Positions 16,018 through 24,454 of a stretch of DNA of 64,000 nucleotides are shown one piece after another. Position 1 is the stretch's first letter. Every line of letters begins with the position of its first letter. A model generated the notes under the pieces. It had not been told where the DNA came from, made no database searches, and was given only the letters and a program-made list of their open reading frames with translations. The stretch comes from GCA-003244245 sp963822695 (GTDB lineage: Bacteria; Actinomycetota; Actinomycetes; Mycobacteriales; Pseudonocardiaceae). The DNA is taken from contig CAWGJH010000016.1 in assembly GCA_963822695.1 (NCBI GenBank), positions 186,001-250,000 on the forward strand, read 5' to 3'. The position numbers and the translations under genes are program-made.

Positions 16018-17429
16018 TAGAGGGCGAACTCGAAGGGGTGTGGGCGAAGCCGCAGCGGGTCGATCTCGTTCTCCCGCTTGAGCGCGATCCACGTCTCGAT
16101 CAGGTCGGGGGTGAAGACGCCACCTTCGAGCAGGTAGTCGTGGTCGGCCTCGAGGCGGTCGATCACCTCGCTTAAGCTCGACGGCACCTGCGCGACGTCC
16201 TTGGCCTCCTCGGGCGGCAGCTCGTAGAGGTCCTTGTCGATCGGCGCGGCGGGCTCGTAGGCGTTCTTGATCCCGTCCAGCCCCGCCATCATCATCGCGG
16301 AGAAGGCCAGGTAGGGATTGCCGGAGGCGTCTGGGCAACGGAATTCGATGCGCTTGGCCTTCGGGTTGTTGCCGGTGATCGGAATCCGGATGCAGGCTGA
16401 CCGGTTGCGCTGCGAGTACACCAGATTCACCGGCGCTTCGTACCCGGCTACCAGGCGGTGGTAGGAGTTGACCGTCGGGTTGGTGAACGCCAGCAGCGAC
16501 GGCGCGTGGTGCAGGAGGCCGCCGATGTAATGCCGTCCGCTGTCGGACAGCCCCGCGTAGCCGGATTCGTCGTGGAACAGCGGTACCCCGTCCATCCACA
16601 GCGACTGGTGGCAGTGCATCCCGGAGCCGTTGTCCCCAAACAGCGGCTTGGGCATGAACGTCACGGTCTTCCCGGCCGCCCACGCGGTGTTCTTGATGAT
16701 GTACTTGAAGAGCTGCAGGTCGTCGGCCGCGTGCAGCAAGGTGTTGTACTTGTAGTTGATCTCGGCCTGGCCTGCGGTTCCCACCTCGTGGTGCGCCTTC
16801 TCGACAGTGAATCCGCACCCGATGAGGTTCGTGGTCATCGCGTTGCGCAGGTCGGCGAAGTGGTCGGTGGGCGGCACCGGGAAGTAGCCGCCCTTGTAGT
16901 TGACCTTGTAGCCCTGGTTGTGGCCATTCTCCTCAGCGCCGGTGTTCCACCAGCCGGCGATCGAGTCGATCTCGTGGAACGCGCTGTTGGGCGCGGTGTC
17001 GAAGCGTACCGAGTCGAAGCAGTAGAACTCGGCCTCAGGACCGAAGTAGGCGGTGTCGGCGATGCCGGTGGAGGCCAGGAACTCCTCGGCCTTGCGGGCC
17101 ACGTTGCGCGGGTCGCGGCTGTAGGCCTCTCGGGTGAACGGGTCTTGCACGAAGAAGTTGATGTTCAGTGTCTTCTGCACCCGGAACGGGTCGATGCGCG
17201 CCGTCGCGGGGTCGGGCATCAGCAGCATGTCCGACTCGTGGATCGACTGGAACCCGCGCACTGAGGAGCCGTCGAAGGCCAGGCCCTCCTCGATGACGTC
17301 CGCGTCGAAGAACGCGGCGGGGACGGTGAAGTGCTGCATGACGCCCGGCAGATCGCAGAAGCGGACGTCGACGAACTCGACGTCCTCGTCGGCGATGAAG
17401 CGCAGGACCTCATCGGAGTTGGAGAACAT
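16005..17429 (-). CDS. glnA: Glutamine synthetase, type I
   Basis: Makes glutamine from glutamate, ammonia and ATP; the main ammonium-assimilating enzyme, cytosolic dodecamer. At 474 residues it is full length. The N-terminal beta-grasp domain is followed by the catalytic domain with YFGPEAEFYCFDSVRF, the HHEVGTAGQAEINYKY metal-binding stretch and NGSGMHCHQSLW. The regulatory tyrosine is Tyr402 in KDLYELPPEEA, so adenylylation by GlnE is expected. The gene corresponds to mycobacterial glnA1 and sits at the expected end of the lipA/lipB block. Its last codons overlap an integrase remnant on the other strand. Confidence 0.97.
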   Translation of the reverse strand: MFSNSDEVLRFIADEDVEFVDVRFCDLPGVMQHFTVPAAFFDADVIEEGLAFDGSSVRGFQSIHESDMLLMPDPATARIDPFRVQKTLNINFFVQDPFTREAYSRDPRNVARKAEEFLASTGIADTAYFGPEAEFYCFDSVRFDTAPNSAFHEIDSIAGWWNTGAEENGHNQGYKVNYKGGYFPVPPTDHFADLRNAMTTNLIGCGFTVEKAHHEVGTAGQAEINYKYNTLLHAADDLQLFKYIIKNTAWAAGKTVTFMPKPLFGDNGSGMHCHQSLWMDGVPLFHDESGYAGLSDSGRHYIGGLLHHAPSLLAFTNPTVNSYHRLVAGYEAPVNLVYSQRNRSACIRIPITGNNPKAKRIEFRCPDASGNPYLAFSAMMMAGLDGIKNAYEPAAPIDKDLYELPPEEAKDVAQVPSSLSEVIDRLEADHDYLLEGGVFTPDLIETWIALKRENEIDPLRLRPHPFEFALYYDV

Positions 17430-17595
17430 CGTCGTTAGCTCCTTCGTGCGCTGCGTTGTATGGATCGGAGTAATGGGTCAGTTCACTGCGGCGAACCTAA
17501 GTGGGCTGTGTTGCCCAACCATCACCCGGATGTATGGCCAAGGTTACGAGGCTGGCGGGGGCGAGGCTAGCCCGTCGACCGCATACGCTAGTCGA

Positions 17596-18069
17596 GTGAG
17601 CAGATGGACCCAATCCTGGCTGACCGGCCCTCCTGAAGACTTCGCGGGGGATCCTGCGCAGGACCGTTCTGAGCACACTGGCGCGCAGGACTACTTCGGC
17701 CAGCGGCTCGGATTGCCTGAGCACGGCCCAGGCTCCGCTGCCGGCTTTGGCCCTCGCATCCTGGCCATCGTGATCGACTGGTTGCCCTGCTCGGTGGCGG
17801 CCCAGCTGTTCACTAAAAACCCGGCGTTCTCGGCCCTGGCGCTGTTCGCGGCGATCACCGTGCTCTCCATCGGGATCGCGGGTCGCACCGTCGGGCATGC
17901 CGTGGCGGGGATACGGGTGGCGCTGCTGGACGGGCGTCGGGCCGGCTTCAGTGCCGCCGTGATCCGCACGGTGCTGCTGTGCCTGCTGATCCCGCCGGTG
18001 GTGTACAACGCCGACGGCTGCGGCCTGCACGACCGCGCCGCTGGGACCATCGTGCTGCGGACCCACTGA
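17596..18069 (+). CDS. RDD family membrane protein
   Basis: A 157-residue protein with an RDD-type core. Residues ~50-155 carry PRILAIVIDWLPCSVAAQLF, then ALALFAAITVLSIGIAGRTV and VIRTVLLCLLIPPVVYNADG, about three membrane segments, with the hallmark Arg and Asp (PRILAIVID) and the terminal DGCGLHDRAAGTIVL. The N-terminal ~45 residues are hydrophilic. GTG start at 17596 is chosen as the first start after the glnA upstream region. RDD proteins have varied or unknown transport-related roles. This one lies divergently beside glnA, as in other actinobacteria. Confidence 0.8.
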   Translation: MSRWTQSWLTGPPEDFAGDPAQDRSEHTGAQDYFGQRLGLPEHGPGSAAGFGPRILAIVIDWLPCSVAAQLFTKNPAFSALALFAAITVLSIGIAGRTVGHAVAGIRVALLDGRRAGFSAAVIRTVLLCLLIPPVVYNADGCGLHDRAAGTIVLRTH

Positions 18070-18112
18070 GCCGTCGACGCGCGCCCAGCAGAACGGTCCC
18101 AGCGGAAAGGCC

Positions 18113-18868
18113 TCAGCGCCGGCGCACAGCGCGCTGCACATTGCGCATCTTGGTGCCCGGCGGCAGCGGACCCTTGGGCATCGCGGCACCGCGAATGGCG
18201 AGGATGGTCAACTTGCTTTCCAGTCCGTCGATCTGCTCCTTGCTGATGTTGCGCGGTAGTTTGGCCAAGTGCCGGGCCAGTTTGCCCAGCGGGACCTGGC
18301 CTTCACCGTTGCCCACCGTGACGTCGTAGATCGGAACGTCCCCGATCAGCCGGGATACCCGTTTCTTCTCCTGGGCCAGCAGCGGTTTGAGCCGATGGGA
18401 GGTACCCTCTGCGACCAGCACAACCCCGGGCCGGCCGATGACCCGGTGCACGGCGTCCAGTTGCGGGTTGCCCGCCACCGTGGGCGTCACCTTCCATCCG
18501 CCGCGCAGGTTCTCCAGTGCCCAGGCCGCGGCACCGGGGTGGCCCTCGGCCTTGGCGAAGACAGTGCGTTGAACCCGCCGCCCGAAGATCAGTACCGCGC
18601 CGAGTCCGCCGAGCGTGATAGCCAGCGGCAGGGTTACCCACTGCTGGTGGAACAGGAAGCCCACGCCGAACCCCACCCCGGTGATGACCAGGAACACGCC
18701 GATCATCAACGGCAGCAGGGCCTTGTCTTCGCGGCGCTGGATGGTGAAGGCCTCCAGAACTTGCGCCCGGCGCTGCTTGGACGCGGCGCGGCGCTGCTGC
18801 TTGGCGGCCTTCGCCGCCTCCTTGTCCTTGGTCCCGGAGGCGGGCTTGGGGGGCGGTGTGGCGGGCAT
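18113..18868 (-). CDS. DUF4191 membrane protein
   Basis: A conserved actinobacterial membrane protein of unknown function (251 residues). A Lys/Ala-rich N-terminus (KDKEAAKAAKQQRRAASKQR) is followed by two membrane segments, LMIGVFLVITGVGFGVGFLF and WVTLPLAITLGGLGAVLIFG, and a cytoplasmic domain to the end (WKVTPTVAGNPQLDAVHRVI; VLVAEGTSHRLKPLLAQEKK). It lies 44 bases downstream of lipA on the same strand, the conserved lipB-lipA-DUF4191-glnA neighbourhood, and is probably co-transcribed with lipA. Confidence 0.9.
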   Translation of the reverse strand: MPATPPPKPASGTKDKEAAKAAKQQRRAASKQRRAQVLEAFTIQRREDKALLPLMIGVFLVITGVGFGVGFLFHQQWVTLPLAITLGGLGAVLIFGRRVQRTVFAKAEGHPGAAAWALENLRGGWKVTPTVAGNPQLDAVHRVIGRPGVVLVAEGTSHRLKPLLAQEKKRVSRLIGDVPIYDVTVGNGEGQVPLGKLARHLAKLPRNISKEQIDGLESKLTILAIRGAAMPKGPLPPGTKMRNVQRAVRRR

Positions 18869-18912
18869 GGCTCATAGGATACGTGCAGATCACCAGCTCG
18901 CGACGGCCGTGG

Positions 18913-19857
18913 TCAACGGCGTGCGATGGCCTGGGCGTAGAGCCGGCCGGCCCGGTAGGACGATCGGACCAGTGGGCCGGCCAGCACGCCGGCGAAACCC
19001 ATCAGCTCAGCGGCGTGGGCATGCTCGGCGAACTCCTCCGGGGGGACCCACCGCTGCACGGGGTGGTGCAGCGCCGAGGGCCGGAGGTACTGGGTGAGGG
19101 TGAGCAGCTCGCATCCTGCGGCATGTAGGTCGGCCATCGCGGCGGTCACCTCCTCGGGCTGCTCACCCAGGCCGAGGATCAGGTTGGACTTGGTGACCAG
19201 CCCCGCGTCGCGGGCCACCCGCAGCACGTCCAGCGACCGGTCATACCGGAACGCCGGCCGGATCCGTTTGAAGATCCGTGGCACCGTCTCCAGGTTGTGC
19301 GCTAGCACCTCGGGTGCGGCGTCGAACACCGTGCTGAGCTGCTCGGGGCGGGCGGTGAAGTCGGGGATGAGCAGCTCAACCCCGGTGCCGGGGTTGAGCG
19401 TGTGGATCTGCCGGACGGTCTCGGCGTAGAGCCAGGCGCCGCCGTCGGGCAGGTCATCACGGGCTACCCCGGTGACTGTCGAGTAGCGCAGTCCCATCGC
19501 CCGCACCGATTCGGCGACCCGGCGTGGCTCGTCGCGGTCCAACGGGGCGGGGCGGCCGGTGTCGATCTGACAGAAGTCGCAGCGCCGGGTGCACTGGTCG
19601 CCGCCGATGAGGAAGGTGGCCTCGCGGTCTTCCCAGCACTCGTAAATATTGGGACAGCTGGCTGCCTCGCAGACCGTGTGCAACCCCTCCCGCCGCACCA
19701 GGCCCTTGAGTTCGCGAAACGACGGTCCCATCGTGGCCCGGATCCGGATCCACGGCGGCTTGCGCTCGATGGGGGTTCGGCTGTTGCGGACCTCCAGACG
19801 CAACAGTTTGCGACCGCCGGCATCAGATCCTGGGAGTGCCACGCTCACGAGCGTCAC
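18913..19857 (-). CDS. lipA: Lipoyl synthase
   Basis: A radical-SAM enzyme that inserts two sulfur atoms into octanoyl groups carried on E2 and GcvH lipoyl domains. Both iron-sulfur sites are visible: CEAASCPNIYEC (auxiliary cluster) and CTRRCDFC (radical SAM CxxxCxxC). The length, 314 residues, is normal. Its substrate-forming partner LipB is encoded two genes upstream and its target SucB at 24455-26179. An SDR gene sits between lipA and lipB with 1- and 9-base gaps, so the four genes from lipB to DUF4191 may be one transcript. Confidence 0.97.
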   Translation of the reverse strand: MTLVSVALPGSDAGGRKLLRLEVRNSRTPIERKPPWIRIRATMGPSFRELKGLVRREGLHTVCEAASCPNIYECWEDREATFLIGGDQCTRRCDFCQIDTGRPAPLDRDEPRRVAESVRAMGLRYSTVTGVARDDLPDGGAWLYAETVRQIHTLNPGTGVELLIPDFTARPEQLSTVFDAAPEVLAHNLETVPRIFKRIRPAFRYDRSLDVLRVARDAGLVTKSNLILGLGEQPEEVTAAMADLHAAGCELLTLTQYLRPSALHHPVQRWVPPEEFAEHAHAAELMGFAGVLAGPLVRSSYRAGRLYAQAIARR

Positions 19858-19858
19858 T

Positions 19859-20788
19859 CTACGCGGGATCCGGCGTCACGCCGGTCAGCTCCGCGGTGCG
19901 TTCCCAGAGCAGGTGGGCGGTGAGTTCGTCCCGGGCGGCGGGGCTCGCGCTCACCCGGCTAGGGGCGCCGCGGGTCTCCCCGAGGCTGGTCGGGCCGAAG
20001 TACTCCCCGCTGCGCACATCGGGCGCGGTGGCGGCGTAAAGCTGTGGCAACACGCCCCTGGCGACACTCTGCGTGACCAGTTTGGTGCCCCACCGCACAA
20101 TGTGGGCAAACGGGCCAGCCGAGTGCATCCGCGCGGAGTTGACTATCAGGTCGGTGTCGGTAAGGCCGGGGTGGGTCGCGACCGCGAGCAGGTTCCGGCC
20201 GGCGGCTCGGGCGCGGCGGTCCAGTTCGAAGGTGAACAGCAGGTTGGCCAGTTTCGAGGCGCTGTAGGCGGTGGCCGGGTGGTAGCGGCGCCGGTCGAAG
20301 TTGAGGTCGTTGACGTCCAGCCCGCCGCTGCGGTGGGCGAGGCTGGACACCGTGATCACCCGGGCGCCGGGGGTCAGGGCGGGGGCGAGCAGCCAGGTCA
20401 ACGCGGCAGGCCCAAGGTGGTTGGTGGCGATCTGCAACTCGAAGCCGTCCACGGTGAGTCGTGCCGGGGTGGCCATCACCCCGGCGTTGTTGACCAGCAC
20501 ATCGAGCCGGTCCCCGGTGAGTTCGCGGACCTGGGCGGCGGCCTTGCGCACCGAGGCGAGGTCAGCCAGGTCAAGCAGGACCAGGGTGGCGCCCACGCCG
20601 TCGCTGTCGAACAACAACCGCTCCCACGCCTCCCGCCCGCGTTTCGGGTCTCGGCAGGTCATCAGCACCGTCGCACCTCTGCGGGCGAGCACAGCCGCGG
20701 TCCGTAGACCCAGGCCCGACGTGGCTCCGGTCACCAGCACCGTGCGGCCGGTCTGGTCGGGGATGTCGGCTGCGCTCCAACGGCTCAC
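19859..20788 (-). CDS. Short-chain dehydrogenase/reductase
   Basis: A 309-residue NAD(P)-dependent oxidoreductase of the retinol-dehydrogenase-like SDR group. It shows the cofactor motif VLVTGATSGLGLRTA, the NNAG motif (VLVNNAGVM) and the catalytic YSASKLAN (YxxxK). An N-terminal 'protochlorophyllide-reductase-like' label is common for this group and should not be read as a function. It is placed tightly between lipA (1-base gap) and lipB (9-base gap). A link to lipoate metabolism is possible by position only. Confidence 0.88.
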   Translation of the reverse strand: MSRWSAADIPDQTGRTVLVTGATSGLGLRTAAVLARRGATVLMTCRDPKRGREAWERLLFDSDGVGATLVLLDLADLASVRKAAAQVRELTGDRLDVLVNNAGVMATPARLTVDGFELQIATNHLGPAALTWLLAPALTPGARVITVSSLAHRSGGLDVNDLNFDRRRYHPATAYSASKLANLLFTFELDRRARAAGRNLLAVATHPGLTDTDLIVNSARMHSAGPFAHIVRWGTKLVTQSVARGVLPQLYAATAPDVRSGEYFGPTSLGETRGAPSRVSASPAARDELTAHLLWERTAELTGVTPDPA

Positions 20789-20797
20789 CTCGACTCC

Positions 20798-21517
20798 CTA
20801 AGTCTCGGCAATGGTGGGCTGCAGATGCAGTGGCAGGGTGCCGTCGAGGGCGTCGAGGACGGCGCGCTGCACCGCGGGCCGCACCTGCGCCACCGAGACC
20901 ACGTGGCCCAGTTCGGCGGTCAGCGACGTCACACCGGCGTCGGTGATCCCGCACGGCACGATCCGGTCGAACGCGGCGAGGTCCGGCTGGCAGTTCAACG
21001 CGAACCCGTGCATGGTCACCCCGCGGCTGATCCGGACCCCGATCGCGGCGATCTTGCGTTCCGGTCTGTTTTTTGGGCGGCCAGTAGCGGGGTCAGCCGC
21101 CAGCCACACCCCTGACCGCCCCGGGATCCGCCCGGTTTCCAGGCCCAACGCGGTGCACACGGCGATCAGGGCCTGCTCCAGGCGCCGCACGTAGTCGATG
21201 ACGTCGACCGGCTCGGCCAGGGCGACCAGGGGGTAGCCGACGAGCTGGCCCGGCCCGTGCCAGGTGATCTTTCCCCCGCGGTCAACGTCGATCACGGGCG
21301 TGCTGTCGGTCGGCCGCTCAGCTGGCGTGGTCCGCCGGCCCGCCGTGTACACCGAAGGGTGCTCGAGCAAGAGCAGCACGTCAGGACCGGTGCCCTCCGC
21401 GCGGGCGGTGGCCAGTTCCCGTTGCAGGTCCCAGGCCCGCAGGTAGTCGATGGTGCCGAGGTAGCGGACCTCGACCGGCGCCGTGCTGGCCCGGCAGGAG
21501 TGGGTAGTGACGGTCAC
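20798..21517 (-). CDS. lipB: Octanoyl-[acyl carrier protein]:protein octanoyltransferase
   Basis: Transfers octanoyl groups from acyl carrier protein to lipoyl domains, the first step of lipoate assembly. The family motif GGKITWHGPGQLVGYPLVAL is present, as are MHGFALNCQPDLAAFDRIVP and CGITDAGVTSL with the conserved Lys and Cys region (PERKIAAIGVRI; IVPCGI). The length of 239 residues is usual. Coded upstream of the SDR gene and lipA on the same strand. Confidence 0.96.
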   Translation of the reverse strand: MTVTTHSCRASTAPVEVRYLGTIDYLRAWDLQRELATARAEGTGPDVLLLLEHPSVYTAGRRTTPAERPTDSTPVIDVDRGGKITWHGPGQLVGYPLVALAEPVDVIDYVRRLEQALIAVCTALGLETGRIPGRSGVWLAADPATGRPKNRPERKIAAIGVRISRGVTMHGFALNCQPDLAAFDRIVPCGITDAGVTSLTAELGHVVSVAQVRPAVQRAVLDALDGTLPLHLQPTIAET

Positions 21518-21566
21518 TGGCGTGAGATTACGCTGCAGTGTCGGGTATCCCGTCGGGATCCATCGG

Positions 21567-22457
21567 CTACTCCAGTGCCGCGGCCAGCGCTGCGGACAGC
21601 GTCGTGTGCTGGAAGGGGTAGCCGTGCCTGCGCAGCACCGCAGGCACCGCGCGTTGCCCGGTCAGCACCATCTCGTTGACCAGTTCCGCGCCGCGGACCA
21701 GGCGCAGCGCGAAGCCAGGCACCACCAGCGGCGTCGGGCGGTGCATCGCTTCGCCCACCGCCGTGGTGAACTCGGCATTGGTGACCGGGTCCGGACCGCT
21801 GAGATTGACCGGGCCGGACAACTCGTCGTGTTCGAGGGCGAAACGGATCGCACCCACCTCATCGTCCAGCGAGATCCACGGCATGTACTGCTTTCCGTCG
21901 CCCAGCCGGCCGCCCAGACCGACTGCGAACAGCGGCTTGAGCTGGCCCATCAACCCGCCGGACGGGGAGATCACCAGGCCGGTGCGCACCCGCACCACCC
22001 GCGCCCCGGCCCGCTGGGCGACCGTCGTGGCCGCTTCCCAGTCGCGGCAGACCTGCGCGAGGAACCCTGAGCCCACCGGGGCGGTCTCGTCAACCTCGCG
22101 GTTCCCGGTGTCGCCGTAATAGCCCACCCCGGAGGCGTTGACCAGAATCGGGACCCGGTGTTCGGCGACCGCTGCGGCGAGTACCTCGGTGGGGCCGATC
22201 CGGCTGTCCCTGATGGCCTGTTTGACCTCCCCAGACCAGCGCCGGTTGGCCATCGCCGAGCCGCACAGATTCACGACGGCGTCGGTGCCCTCCAGGGTGC
22301 CGGCGTCCATGGTCGCCGTCGACGGGTCCCAGGCCCGCTCGTCCGGGGCGCGCGGCCGCCCGCGCACCAGCCTGAGCACGTCATGGCCGGCTTGGCGCAG
22401 CAGCGGCACCAGTGCGGTACCGATGAGACCCGACGACCCCGCGATCGTGACACGCAT
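21567..22457 (-). CDS. TIGR01777 family SDR-like epimerase
   Basis: A 296-residue extended-SDR protein. The Rossmann motif is VTIAGSSGLIGTALVPLLRQ. The family fingerprint VNLCGSAMANRRWSGEVKQA follows at residues ~65-85, and SGVGYYGDTGNREVDE lies near 110-125. The C-terminal half includes PWISLDDEVGAIRFALEHDE. The family is very widespread but its reaction is unknown. It corresponds to the gene next to lipB in mycobacteria, so the placement is conserved. The ATG at 22457 overlaps no neighbour. Confidence 0.92.
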   Translation of the reverse strand: MRVTIAGSSGLIGTALVPLLRQAGHDVLRLVRGRPRAPDERAWDPSTATMDAGTLEGTDAVVNLCGSAMANRRWSGEVKQAIRDSRIGPTEVLAAAVAEHRVPILVNASGVGYYGDTGNREVDETAPVGSGFLAQVCRDWEAATTVAQRAGARVVRVRTGLVISPSGGLMGQLKPLFAVGLGGRLGDGKQYMPWISLDDEVGAIRFALEHDELSGPVNLSGPDPVTNAEFTTAVGEAMHRPTPLVVPGFALRLVRGAELVNEMVLTGQRAVPAVLRRHGYPFQHTTLSAALAAALE

Positions 22458-22593
22458 CAGGAGATCTTCTCGCCTTCCGAGCCGACTCCGCGACCCCCTG
22501 ATGTGGTCGCTGGGTGGCCGGCCGCACTCAGGAGTGTGCCGGCGTGACCGGTCGCCCGAGACCGGCCACGCTCACGATTGGCCGCCGAGAGGT

Positions 22594-22606
22594 CCTGTTA
22601 TCGTGT
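22594..22606 (+). promoter_or_regulatory. Possible promoter of argS
   Basis: TATCGT (22599-22604) fits the actinobacterial -10 pattern TAnnnT about 46 bases upstream of the argS GTG. A TTGGCC at 22578-22583 could be a poor -35 element at a spacing of 15. This is weak evidence. Confidence 0.3.
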
Positions 22607-22649
22607 GGTTTGTCGCGATGGGTTTTGTCTCTGAGAGGTTGCCGCCAAC

Positions 22650-24425
22650 GTGGTAAAGCAGGTGCGTTCGCTGGCCGGAGACGTGGAAGCTGTGGTCCGC
22701 GAGGCGATGGCTCGAGTGCTGCCTGCTGAGTTGGCATCGCAGGATCCGTTAGTTCGTCGTTCCGATCATGCTGATTTTCAGTCCAACGTGGCGTTGGCTT
22801 TGGCTAAGCGTGCTGGTGAGAAGCCTCGTGATGTGGCGGAGAAACTGCGCCAGCAGCTGGATAGTGTGCCGTGGTTGGCGTCGGTGGAGTTGTCCGGTGC
22901 GGGTTTTTTGAACATCTCCTTGTCGGACGCGGTGGTGTTGGATCGGCTCCGCCAGCGTCAGAATCTTCCGAAGCTGGGTGTGGCGCAGACGCAGGTCGAC
23001 GAGGTTGTGGTGCTTGACTACTCGGCACCGAACATCGCCAAGGAGATGCATGTTGGGCATCTGCGGTCAACCTTGATAGGTGATGTTCTCGCTAGGGTGC
23101 TGTCGTTCCTCGGTGGTGAGGTTATTCGGCAGAACCACGTTGGCGACTGGGGCACCCAATTCGGGATGTTGATCCAGTACATCGTCGAGCACTCGGAGCG
23201 CTCGTGGCGCCGTCGTGGGGTCGAAGGGCAGGCGGGTGGTGCCGTGTCTGCTCTGGATGCCTTGTACCGGGCGGCTCGGGAGCGGTTCGACGCGGATCCG
23301 GAGTTCAAAGACCGCTCGCAGAAACGCGTTGTCGCCCTGCAAACAGGTGACGCCGACACGCTCGCGTTATGGGGAGAGATCGTCGAGGAATCCGCGGTCG
23401 CCTTTCAAGAGGTTTACGATCGACTCGGTGTCCTGCTCACACCTCAGGACATACTCGGTGAGTCATTTTACAACCCGTTTCTTGGCGATGTGGTTGACGA
23501 GCTTCGCCGCAAAGGTATCGTGGAGGAGAGCGAGGGCGCGCTGTGCGTGTTCTTTGATGATATTCTCAGTCCTGAGGGTAATCGGGTGCCTTTGTTGGTA
23601 CGCAAGAACGATGGTGGATTCGGCTACGGTGCGACGGACTTGGCGACTATTCGCTATAGCATCCAGGAACGCAAGGCCACGACTTTGCTCTATGTAGTGG
23701 ACTCCCGGCAGGCCCAGCATTTCGATATGGTCTTCAGGACGGCCCGCCGCGCGGGATGGCTCACCGACGACATCGCGGCGGTACATGTTCAACATGGGAC
23801 CGTGATGGGTCCAGACGGTCGTCCGTTCAAGACCCGTTCCGGTGGCGCGTTTCGGCTCATGGAACTACTTGATTCGGCACAGCGGCGAGCTCGTGAAATC
23901 GTGACTGAAAAATCCCCCCATCAGGACGACGCCGAACTTGACGAGATCGCGCAGATTGTTGGTATCGGTGCAGTCAAGTACGCGGAGCTGGCAACATCGC
24001 GCACGAAGGATTATTCCTTCGACGTTGACCGGATGGTGTCATTCACTGGTCAGACAGGCGTTTACCTGCAATACACGCACACCCGCATCAAATCGATCTT
24101 GCGTAGGGCGGCGGATACCGCGGTGGGAGTGGCGCGGTTCAGTGGGAACCTGACGCTGGACGCACCGGAGCACGTCCTAGCGCTTCTCCTCGACGAGTTC
24201 GGCGCGATCGTACAGCTCGTGGCGACCACTCTCGAACCGCACCGGTTGGCTGGCTACCTGTACACCGTTGCGAAGGCGTTTACCGATTTCTACGAAGCGT
24301 GTCCGGTGCTGAAAGCAGGTTCTGAGGAGATCCGGGCCAATCGGCTGGCGCTGTGTCAGCTGACGGCTGAGGTCCTTTCCCAAGGACTCGGCCTGCTGGG
24401 GATTGCCGCGCCCGAGCGGATGTGA
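22650..24425 (+). CDS. argS: Arginine-tRNA ligase
   Basis: Charges tRNA-Arg with arginine. The N-terminal tRNA-binding (Add1) domain covers residues ~1-110. Class I signatures follow: DYSAPNIAKEMHVGHLRST with HIGH-type HVGH at residues 134-137, and GRPFKTRSGGAFRLMELLD in the KMSKS region. The anticodon-binding DALR domain is at the end (TEVLSQGLGLLGIAAPERM). At 591 residues it is complete. GTG start. Codon use is less GC-biased than in the flanking genes, and the gene interrupts the usual TIGR01777-sucB order, so it may be an acquired second ArgRS rather than the housekeeping one. That needs the rest of the genome to judge. Confidence 0.92.
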   Translation: MVKQVRSLAGDVEAVVREAMARVLPAELASQDPLVRRSDHADFQSNVALALAKRAGEKPRDVAEKLRQQLDSVPWLASVELSGAGFLNISLSDAVVLDRLRQRQNLPKLGVAQTQVDEVVVLDYSAPNIAKEMHVGHLRSTLIGDVLARVLSFLGGEVIRQNHVGDWGTQFGMLIQYIVEHSERSWRRRGVEGQAGGAVSALDALYRAARERFDADPEFKDRSQKRVVALQTGDADTLALWGEIVEESAVAFQEVYDRLGVLLTPQDILGESFYNPFLGDVVDELRRKGIVEESEGALCVFFDDILSPEGNRVPLLVRKNDGGFGYGATDLATIRYSIQERKATTLLYVVDSRQAQHFDMVFRTARRAGWLTDDIAAVHVQHGTVMGPDGRPFKTRSGGAFRLMELLDSAQRRAREIVTEKSPHQDDAELDEIAQIVGIGAVKYAELATSRTKDYSFDVDRMVSFTGQTGVYLQYTHTRIKSILRRAADTAVGVARFSGNLTLDAPEHVLALLLDEFGAIVQLVATTLEPHRLAGYLYTVAKAFTDFYEACPVLKAGSEEIRANRLALCQLTAEVLSQGLGLLGIAAPERM

Positions 24426-24454
24426 TTCCAGAGCTTCCCCTCATAAGCCCCTCC

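Noticed and set aside
23811..23850. Loss of the KMSKS motif in ArgRS, hinting at an inactive enzyme.
   Set aside because: Many ArgRS lack a canonical KMSKS; GRPFKTRSGGAF is the usual form in this group, so the enzyme should be active.
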